Assembly (NCBI GenBank): GCA_035640155.1
Contig: DASQWR010000219.1
Span: 1 to 7,897 of the forward strand
Length of the DNA: 7,897 nucleotides
Direction: 5' to 3'
Origin: JALYQB01 sp035640155
Lineage (GTDB): Bacteria; Actinomycetota; Actinomycetes; Mycobacteriales; Pseudonocardiaceae
The position numbers and the translations under genes are program-made. The notes under the pieces were generated by a model, which made no database searches, was not told where the DNA came from, and worked only from the letters and a program-made list of their open reading frames with translations. Below, in pieces: positions 1 to 4,670 of the stretch (within the stretch, counting starts at the first letter, position 1; each line of letters begins with the position of its first letter).

Positions 1-487
1 GGAGCTGCTCGCGGGCCTCGAACTCGGCTTCTTTCGACTCGGCGTACTCGCTGTAAAGGACCTGGGTCAGCGCAAACAGCGGATCGCCCGGCTCGGCCGC
101 CCTGGCGCCGACACCGAGCCCGGAGAAGGCGATCACCAGGACCGCCGCTGCCGCCGCGAAGGGGACGAGCCCCGAACCGCGCCGCGGTGCCGGTCGTCGG
201 GCGCGAGCCACCACGGCCAGCGCGGTATCGGTGTCCATGAGCTGGGTCACCGGCTCGCTGTCGACCTCACCTCGCCACGCCATCAGTACCTGCGTGAGCC
301 GGGCGTCGGAGCCCTCCGGGAACGGGTTCGGGCCGCGGAGCGCGTCGAGCAGCGCGTCGTCGGCCTGCACCGCCGCCAGGTCGGCCGGTAGCGCGGAGTT
401 CACCGAGTCCTCGGGCAGCAGCCCGTTGCCTCTGGGATGAGGGGCCCCTGCCGGGTAGTCACCACGCTCGTCGTCACGCTCAGACAT
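1..487 (-). CDS. rsdA: RsdA-like membrane anti-sigma-D factor (5' part, runs off the window)
   Basis: Anti-sigma factor that would hold the adjacent SigD at the membrane until it is degraded. The first 162 codons are visible and the frame is open to the window edge, so the C-terminus is missing. An acidic, Ala/Leu-rich N-terminal cytoplasmic part (about residues 1-105) is followed by a basic stretch (RARRPAPRRG), one membrane segment at about 106-128, then A-x-x-PGDPLFAL at about 131-140. As I recall it, the M. tuberculosis RsdA has a very similar A-x-x-PGDPLYGL directly after its membrane segment. No zinc-binding HxxxCxxC motif is seen, as expected for RsdA. The ATG (485-487) directly follows the sigD stop (TGAATG), with a strong ribosome site GGAGGAGG at 496-503 inside sigD, so the two are probably translationally coupled. 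Family identity rests on position, topology and the post-membrane motif. The absent C-terminus is normally long and Pro/Ser-rich. Confidence 0.85.
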   Translation of the reverse strand, partial: MSERDDERGDYPAGAPHPRGNGLLPEDSVNSALPADLAAVQADDALLDALRGPNPFPEGSDARLTQVLMAWRGEVDSEPVTQLMDTDTALAVVARARRPAPRRGSGLVPFAAAAAVLVIAFSGLGVGARAAEPGDPLFALTQVLYSEYAESKEAEFEAREQL

Positions 488-1060
488 TCAGACCACCTCC
501 TCCGAGGCCAGGGCCTTCTGCAACCGGTTCAGCGCTCGGTGCTGCGCCACTCGGACCGCGCCCGGGGTCGACCCGACCGCCTCCGCCGTCTCCTCCGCCG
601 TGAGCCCGACCACGACCCGCAACACGAGGATCTCACGCTGCTTGTCGGGCAGTATGCCGAGCAGCCGGCCCATCCGACCGGCGAACTCGGTCTGCAGAGC
701 ACGTTGCTCGGGACCGTCGTCCAGCACTGGCTTGTCGGGGATGTCCGCCACCGGATCAGCCCGGTTCCTCGAGGCGGAACGGTGTGCATCGGCCACCTTG
801 TGGGCGGCGATGCCATACACGAAGGCCAGGAACGGACGCCCCTGGTCTCGGTATTTGGACAGCGCCGTCATCACCGCGAGAAGCACCTCCTGGGCCACGT
901 CGTCCGCCGAGGCGAACGTCCTCTCCTGCTGACCGAGACGGGCGCGGCAGTACCGCACCACGAGGGGATTGATCCATCGCAGGAGCGCGTCCATGGCAGA
1001 TCGTTCACCACGGACGGCCGCGCCGACGAGGGCATCGGGTTCGTCCCCCGGTCTTGTCAT
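488..1060 (-). CDS. sigD: ECF RNA polymerase sigma factor SigD
   Basis: Directs RNA polymerase to a regulon that in mycobacteria is linked to starvation and stationary phase. It has 190 aa, usual for ECF sigma factors. Region 2 spans about residues 26-95 and includes SADDVAQEVLLAVMTAL and PFLAFVYGIAAHKVADAHR. Region 4 spans about 137-182 and includes KQREILVLRVVVGL followed by the helix-turn-helix SAEET-type segment and GAVRVAQHRALNRLQ. Both blocks nearly match my recollection of M. tuberculosis SigD. It is followed without a gap by rsdA, its likely partner. The ATG at 1058-1060 gives the expected N-terminus, but the bases just upstream lack a good ribosome site, so the start could be leaderless or slightly different. 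A 227-bp gap separates it from the bldM-like gene, so it probably has its own promoter there. Confidence 0.93.
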   Translation of the reverse strand: MTRPGDEPDALVGAAVRGERSAMDALLRWINPLVVRYCRARLGQQERTFASADDVAQEVLLAVMTALSKYRDQGRPFLAFVYGIAAHKVADAHRSASRNRADPVADIPDKPVLDDGPEQRALQTEFAGRMGRLLGILPDKQREILVLRVVVGLTAEETAEAVGSTPGAVRVAQHRALNRLQKALASEEVV

Positions 1061-1287
1061 CGCAGAAACCAGTCCAGGCGTTACTGGGACCAGTCGGGCT
1101 GCAGCCCAGCCGGCGGTGGCGACGTCGCGGTCCCGCTCAATGAATCACGCACGAGCGCAGCGCCACCTCGGTTGTCAACCGTAGTGGGCGAGGGCGTCCC
1201 ACCGGAATGCACCCGTGCAGATGGTCGTGCAGCGGATCGCAGAGCCGGCGCGATATCGGCGGTGGACACTGCCGCGACTCGTCGTGG
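1061..1287. other. Spacer between the bldM-like gene and sigD
   Basis: No coding region here. It should hold the 3' end of the bldM-like transcript and the sigD promoter. I see a perfect palindrome around a TTGACA (listed separately) and a 12-bp palindrome GGGCTGCAGCCC at 1096-1107. No convincing rho-independent terminator for the upstream gene is visible. Confidence 0.5.
1169..1181 (-). promoter_or_regulatory. Palindrome CGGTTGTCAACCG enclosing a -35-like TTGACA upstream of sigD
   Basis: Two perfect 6-bp arms around a single base. Read on the minus strand it contains TTGACA (1173-1178), a consensus -35 hexamer pointing to sigD, about 110 bp upstream of its start codon. No good -10 hexamer is found 16-18 bp further on, so the promoter call is weak. 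The symmetry suggests a possible repressor or activator site. Confidence 0.3.
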
Positions 1288-1884
1288 TCAGGCCACCAGC
1301 CCGCGTCGAAAGCCGTGGGCAACCGCCTGGGCACGGTCCCGCACCCCGAGCTTGCGGAAGAGCCGCCGGGCGTGAGTCTTCACGGTGTCCTCGGACAGGT
1401 AGAGCTCACGCCCGATCTGCCCGTTGCTCTTCCCCTGGCTCATCCCACGCAGCACCTGCAGCTCACGCTCGGTGAGCTGCACGCCCGGGTCGGACGGTGG
1501 GCGCGGGGCCGGCACGGAGGTACTGGCCAGCGTGTGCGCGAGGGCGGCGACCAGCTCGGGCCGGGAGGCGTCCCAGCGCAAGTAGCCGCGCGCCCCGCCG
1601 GCAATCGCCGCGGCGATGCTGCCTGCATCGTCGGGAGCCCCGAAGACGATGACGTTGGCCTGGGGATGTGCCGAAACCAGGCGCCGAGTGGCCTCGACAC
1701 CGGTGGGGACCGCACGCTGCGTGCCGACCAGGACGACATCCACCGGCTGCCGCGAGAAGCGGGCCAGCAGCTCGTCACCGTGCGCCACGCAGTCGATCCG
1801 GGCCACTCCGGGGACCGCGGACATCACGCGCGTGAGTCCCTCCCGGACGCTTCGCCGGTCGTCGCAGATGAGAACCGCGGTCAC
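1288..1884 (-). CDS. bldM: BldM-like orphan response regulator with degenerate receiver domain
   Basis: A 198-aa NarL/FixJ-type DNA-binding regulator. The receiver domain covers residues 1-115 and a LuxR-type helix-turn-helix about 132-195 (LTERELQVLRGMSQGKSN, then LSEDTVKTHARRLFRKLG). The C-terminal block and its place next to sigD match Streptomyces BldM as I recall it. BldM controls aerial growth and sporulation there and works without phosphorylation. The receiver here has lost its phosphorylation site: D8 and D9 are kept, but the acceptor position 54 is Gly (VVLVG), the conserved Thr/Ser after beta-4 is replaced (VIVFGAPDD), and the conserved Lys after beta-5 is Trp104 (GYLRWDAS). The start is GTG at 1882-1884, preceded by AAGGAG five bases upstream. 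A longer in-frame start at 2073 adds a tail outside the domain and was not used. No histidine kinase lies nearby. Confidence 0.85.
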   Translation of the reverse strand: MTAVLICDDRRSVREGLTRVMSAVPGVARIDCVAHGDELLARFSRQPVDVVLVGTQRAVPTGVEATRRLVSAHPQANVIVFGAPDDAGSIAAAIAGGARGYLRWDASRPELVAALAHTLASTSVPAPRPPSDPGVQLTERELQVLRGMSQGKSNGQIGRELYLSEDTVKTHARRLFRKLGVRDRAQAVAHGFRRGLVA

Positions 1885-1954
1885 GGGGGCTCCTTTCCTG
1901 CAGTCGAGTGACGCTCCACCTCCCCTATCGGTCGTCCAACGGGGGACCTTGACA

Positions 1955-1989
1955 CGATCGGATGGAAAATACACCAAAGTGACCGATCG
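1955..1989. promoter_or_regulatory. AT-rich patch flanked by CGATCGG/CCGATCG inverted repeat, upstream of bldM-like gene
   Basis: Perfect 7-bp arms at 1955-1961 and 1983-1989 surround 21 bp that is unusually A/T-rich for this DNA (including GGAAAATACACC). It lies 71-105 bp upstream of the bldM-like start codon. A TTGACA abuts it on the plus strand (1949-1954), but without a matching -10. It is a plausible operator or promoter element of the regulator gene; which protein binds is unknown. Confidence 0.35.
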
Positions 1990-2107
1990 CGCTCGTCCGA
2001 ATGGACCCCTCCCCGAGGTGGAGCTGTGCTGAGAGTGCTGAAGGCGGGTGCCCAGTGGGAGCTGCCAGACCACGACACCATGGGGTCGCGGCCCGGCCGG
2101 GTGACGA

Positions 2108-2156
2108 CCTGACAGTGCCGTGCGCTGCGTCGGACGCAGTGCACGGCACTGTCAGG
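2108..2156 (-). terminator. Large hairpin downstream of groEL, likely transcription terminator
   Basis: Two 23-base arms (2108-2130 and 2134-2156) with one imperfect position surround a 3-base loop CGG. The outer ends are CCTGACAG and CTGTCAGG. It starts 82 bp after the groEL stop. There is no T-run on the minus strand, which is common for actinobacterial terminators. The imperfect position is a G-U pair if transcribed from the plus strand but an A-C mismatch in the groEL transcript. Confidence 0.65.
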
Positions 2157-2237
2157 AACGGCATGGTCCAAGTGGGTCAGGAGGGCGGCTCCGGCACCTC
2201 CAGACGAAGCACGCCGTGCGGTGCCAGGTCACGGGAG

Positions 2238-3866
2238 TCAGAACCCGGGGCCGTGCCCGTGACCGTGGCCGTGCCCGCCATCGGCGGCGGGCTTCTCCAC
2301 GGGCTTGTCCACGATCGCGCTCTCGGTGTTGAGCACCATCCGCGCGATGGACGCAGCATTGATCACCGCGGCACGGGTGACCTTGACCGGGTCGATGATC
2401 CCGGCCGACACCAGGTCGTGGTAGGTCTCGGTCTCCGCATCGTAGCCCTGGCCCCACTCCTGCTCGCGAACCCGGCCCACCACGACGGCGCCCTCGGCAC
2501 CGCCGTTGGCCGCGATCCAGAACAGTGGCGCAGCGCAGGCGCTGCGCACGATCGCGGCGCCGGTGGCTTCGTCCCCGGTCAGTCCGAGATCACCGAGCGA
2601 GGCGGCCACGTGCACCAGCGCGGCACCGCCGCCCGGCACGATGCCCTCCTCCACCGCGGCCCGGGTCGCGGACACGGCGTCCTCGATGCGGGCCTTGCGC
2701 TCCTTGAGCTCGGTCTCGGTGGCCGCACCAGCCTTGATCACCGCGACCCCGCCGGCGAGCTTGGCCAGCCGCTCGGAGAGCTTCTCACGGTCCCAGTCGG
2801 AGTCGGTCTCCTCGATCTCCCGGCGCAGCTGCTGCACCCGGGCGTCGATGTCGGACTGCACCCCGCCGCCGTCGATCAGGGTGGTGCTGTCCTTGGTGAC
2901 CACGATGCGCCGTGCTCGGCCCAGCGCCTCGAGCTCGACCTCGGCGAGGTACACACCGATGTCCGGGTCGATCACCTGAGCACCGGTGACGGTGGCCAGG
3001 TCCTCCAGGAACGCCTTGCGGCGGTCACCGAAGTAGGGGGCCTTGACCGCGCAGACCGAGACCGTCTTGCGGATGGCGTTGACCACCAGGGTGGACAGCG
3101 CCTCGCCCTCGATGTCCTCGGCGACGATGAACAGCGCCTTGCCCGACTGCCCGACCATCTCCAGCAGCGGCAGCAGGTCGGACAGTGACGAGATCTTGTT
3201 CTGGTGCAGCAGGACGTGGGCGTCCTCCAGCACCGCCTCCATCCGCTCCTGGTCGGTGACGAAGTAGGGCGAGAGGTAGCCCTTGTCGAACGCGACGCCC
3301 TCGGTGATCTCCAGCTCGGTGGCGAACGTGGAGGACTCCTCGACGGTGATCACGCCGTCCTCGCCGACCTTGGTCATGGCCTCGCCCACCAACGCTCCGA
3401 TGGTGGCATCTCGGGAGGACACGGCACCGATCTGCGCGATCTCCGACTCGCCCTGCAACGGGGTCGCCTTCGCCTTCAGTGCCTCGGCCACCGCGTCCGC
3501 GGCAACGGCGATGCCGTGACCCAGCGCGGTCGGGTTGGCGCCGGCGGCGACGTTGCGCATCCCGTGGCGGACCATGGCCTGCGCCAGCACGGTGGCGGTG
3601 GTCGTACCGTCACCGGCGACGTCGCTCGTCTTGGTCGCGACGCTCTTGGCCAGCTGGGCACCGAGGTTCTCGTAGAGGTCCTCGAGCTCGATCTCACGGG
3701 CGATCGTCACACCGTCATTGCTGATGGTCGGCGCACCGAACCTCTTGTCCAGCACGACGTGCCGGCCACGCGGGCCGAGCGTGACCTTGACCGCGTCGGC
3801 GAGCTTGTCGATGCCGCGCTCCAGCGCGCGCCGCGCAGTCTCGTCGAACGTGATCTGCTTGGGCAT
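2238..3866 (-). CDS. groEL1: 60-kDa chaperonin GroEL1 with histidine-rich C-terminus
   Basis: ATP-driven folding chamber subunit that works with GroES in the cytoplasm. It has 542 aa, full length for the family. Visible hallmarks are VTLGPRGRHV (28-37), SNDGVTIAREIE (49-60, with the ATPase aspartate at 51), GDGTTTATVL (85-94), and the VEEGIVPGGGAAL block near the return to the equatorial domain. The tail is not the Gly-Gly-Met repeat of the general housekeeping chaperonin. It is four His-Gly units (H532, H534, H536, H538) ending PGF, as in actinobacterial GroEL1 copies encoded beside groES. Such organisms usually have a second groEL elsewhere with the Met-rich tail. The ATG is preceded by GAGGAAGG. 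It lies 200 bp after groES and is probably co-transcribed with it under HrcA/CIRCE control. Confidence 0.97.
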   Translation of the reverse strand: MPKQITFDETARRALERGIDKLADAVKVTLGPRGRHVVLDKRFGAPTISNDGVTIAREIELEDLYENLGAQLAKSVATKTSDVAGDGTTTATVLAQAMVRHGMRNVAAGANPTALGHGIAVAADAVAEALKAKATPLQGESEIAQIGAVSSRDATIGALVGEAMTKVGEDGVITVEESSTFATELEITEGVAFDKGYLSPYFVTDQERMEAVLEDAHVLLHQNKISSLSDLLPLLEMVGQSGKALFIVAEDIEGEALSTLVVNAIRKTVSVCAVKAPYFGDRRKAFLEDLATVTGAQVIDPDIGVYLAEVELEALGRARRIVVTKDSTTLIDGGGVQSDIDARVQQLRREIEETDSDWDREKLSERLAKLAGGVAVIKAGAATETELKERKARIEDAVSATRAAVEEGIVPGGGAALVHVAASLGDLGLTGDEATGAAIVRSACAAPLFWIAANGGAEGAVVVGRVREQEWGQGYDAETETYHDLVSAGIIDPVKVTRAAVINAASIARMVLNTESAIVDKPVEKPAADGGHGHGHGHGPGF

Positions 3867-3885
3867 TGCCTGCCTTCCTCACGTC

Positions 3886-3914
3886 TGTCTAGATGGGACC
3901 CTGCTTGTTGACAA
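3886..3914 (-). promoter_or_regulatory. Possible internal promoter before groEL1
   Basis: On the minus strand TTGTCA (3909-3914) and TAGACA (3886-3891) are separated by 17 bp, a reasonable sigma-70 type pair. Transcription would start about 13 bases before the groEL ATG and so partly cut off its ribosome site, which argues against it. It could allow groEL1 to be expressed apart from groES. Confidence 0.25.
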
Positions 3915-3940
3915 ACCCTGTTGGCACGGGCACTGCTTGA

Positions 3941-3959
3941 CGGGCGGGCAATCCGCCCG
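3941..3959 (-). repeat. Hairpin in the groES-groEL spacer
   Basis: Perfect 7-bp arms CGGGCGG / CCGCCCG with a 5-base loop (GCAAT), 108-126 bp after the groES stop. It could be an RNA processing or stability element or a partial terminator in the groES-groEL transcript. Apart from this hairpin and the weak promoter above, I see nothing in the 200-bp spacer 3867-4066. Confidence 0.45.
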
Positions 3960-4066
3960 GATCCGGATGCGCGACCACCCCGGCACCCCCACGATCGAAC
4001 ACGACGATCGATCCGTCGCCTCGGACGCAGTGGGGCCGCCGGGGCGGTCACGCCGGCGGTCGTCGG

Positions 4067-4363
4067 TCAGTTGACGACCGCGAGCACGTCGCGCGCGGAG
4101 AGGATGAGGTACTCCTCGCCGTTGTGCTTCACCTCGGTGCCGCCGTACTTGGAGTAGATGACGACGTCGCCGACCGCCACGTCCAGCGGGACGCGGTTGC
4201 CGTTGTCGTCGATGCGGCCCGGGCCGACCGCCATGACCTTGCCCTCCTGGGGCTTCTCCTTGGCGGTGTCGGGGATGACGATGCCGGACGCAGTCGTCGT
4301 CTCGGCCTCGCTCGCCTGGACGACGATCTTGTCCTCGAGCGGCTTGATGTTCACGCTCGCCAC
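4067..4363 (-). CDS. groES: 10-kDa co-chaperonin GroES
   Basis: Heptameric lid of the GroEL chamber. It has 98 aa, normal length. The sequence is typical of actinobacterial GroES: N-terminal ASVNIKPLEDKIVVQ, the mobile loop around residues 17-35 (ETTTASGIVIPDTAKEKPQ), the GKVMAVGPGR segment, and the C-terminal YSKYGGTEVKHNGEEYLIL. The start is GTG at 4361-4363, which gives the standard N-terminus, with AGAGG a few bases upstream. The mRNA leader would be about 140 nt if transcription starts at the promoter identified here. It is the first gene of the chaperonin pair, and its promoter is overlapped by CIRCE operators. Confidence 0.97.
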   Translation of the reverse strand: MASVNIKPLEDKIVVQASEAETTTASGIVIPDTAKEKPQEGKVMAVGPGRIDDNGNRVPLDVAVGDVVIYSKYGGTEVKHNGEEYLILSARDVLAVVN

Positions 4364-4478
4364 GGTGTGACCTCTACCTTCTGCGGTCTTGGAAGCGTTG
4401 GCAGGTTCTCAGCGTCGTGCAGTGTCAGCTCCTACCACCCCGCCGTCGCGGGTGCCGGGGCGGCGTGGCGCCGTCGTG

Positions 4479-4505
4479 CTGGCACTCAGTGGAAGCGAGT
4501 GCTGG
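4479..4505. promoter_or_regulatory. CIRCE operator, groES-proximal copy
   Basis: CTGGCACTC, nine bases, GAGTGCTGG. Each arm has two differences from the consensus TTAGCACTC-N9-GAGTGCTAA, and the spacing is exact. It would bind the HrcA repressor and would lie at the 5' end of the groES mRNA, where the arms could also fold into a hairpin. Confidence 0.85.
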
Positions 4506-4532
4506 TTAGCACTCTACTCAAGGGACTGCCAG
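4506..4532. promoter_or_regulatory. CIRCE operator, promoter-overlapping copy
   Basis: A perfect left arm TTAGCACTC (4506-4514), exactly nine bases, then GACTGCCAG (4524-4532, three differences). It abuts the first CIRCE with no gap and covers the groES -10 region, so HrcA binding here would block RNA polymerase directly. Confidence 0.8.
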
Positions 4533-4538
4533 CGTCAA
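4511..4538 (-). promoter_or_regulatory. groES-groEL1 promoter
   Basis: On the minus strand TTGACG (4533-4538) and TAGAGT (4511-4516) are 16 bp apart. The -10 hexamer and spacer fall inside the promoter-overlapping CIRCE, the usual arrangement for HrcA-controlled groE promoters. The predicted start is near 4504. Confidence 0.7.
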
Positions 4539-4566
4539 ATATCGCCTTGTGACAGGCCCGCCAGGT

Positions 4567-4599
4567 GTTCACCTGGCCGTCGTGCACTGGACATCAGGC
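4567..4599 (+). promoter_or_regulatory. Candidate PHO box (PhoP-binding direct repeats) upstream of phoD
   Basis: Three consecutive 11-bp units: GTTCACCTGGC, CGTCGTGCACT and GGACATCAGGC. Against the Streptomyces PhoP unit consensus G(G/T)TCAYYYR(G/C)G, as I remember it, they match about 10, 7 and 8 of 11 positions. The block ends 71 bp upstream of the phoD start codon, with a possible -10 (TAGTGC, 4605-4610) just downstream. Phosphate-starvation control of phoD is known in Streptomyces, so the site makes sense biologically. The consensus is degenerate, so chance similarity is possible. The first unit also forms half of the palindrome GCCAGGTG-TT-CACCTGGC (4560-4577). Confidence 0.45.
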
Positions 4600-4624
4600 G
4601 TTCCTAGTGCTCGTTACCCCACCC

Positions 4625-4636
4625 GGAGTGCACTCC
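4625..4636. promoter_or_regulatory. 12-bp palindrome GGAGTGCACTCC before phoD
   Basis: A perfect palindrome 34 bp before the phoD start codon, in its expected mRNA leader or promoter. It contains the GAGTGC/GCACTC cores of the CIRCE arms with no spacer, so it is not a CIRCE. The function is unknown. Confidence 0.3.
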
Positions 4637-4670
4637 AAGGGTCTCTCACCACCCCATGGAGGGCACCCTG

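Larger units (their letters stand above)
1885..2237. other. 353-bp spacer between groEL and the bldM-like gene
   Basis: I see no credible gene on either strand, and in particular no short four-cysteine WhiB-type protein. The part next to groEL holds the large hairpin at 2108-2156 and a smaller repeat (GGCACC 2193-2198 with GGTGCC 2220-2225). The part next to the bldM-like gene holds an AT-rich patch flanked by an inverted repeat and probably the promoter of that gene. Confidence 0.6.
4364..4670. other. Shared control region between divergent groES and phoD
   Basis: 307 bp without a gene. From the groES side it holds the groES leader (4364 to about 4503), two abutting CIRCE operators, the groES promoter, a PHO-box-like triple repeat with its 8-bp palindrome (4560-4577), a GGAGTGCACTCC palindrome, and the phoD ribosome site GGAGGG (4658-4663). 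The individual elements are listed separately. Confidence 0.7.

Noticed and set aside
437..1375. 312-codon plus-strand open frame opposite sigD
   Set aside because: Antisense to sigD, low-complexity Arg/Gly-rich composition and no recognisable motif.
2033..2041. CIRCE-like half-site GAGTGCTGA upstream of the bldM-like gene
   Set aside because: No matching left arm exists nine bases away, so it is probably chance.
1288..2073. Longer 261-aa version of the bldM-like protein
   Set aside because: The extra 63 residues show no domain and cross the probable promoter region; the GTG at 1884 has a good ribosome site and gives the family N-terminus.
2001..3188. 395-codon plus-strand open frame opposite groEL
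   Set aside because: It is antisense to the fully recognisable groEL1, shows no known domain, and is rich in Arg/Gly/His/Leu as expected for a shadow frame in GC-rich DNA.
4656..4670. Upstream ATG for phoD adding five residues
   Set aside because: It has no ribosome site before it and overlaps the ribosome site of the ATG at 4671.
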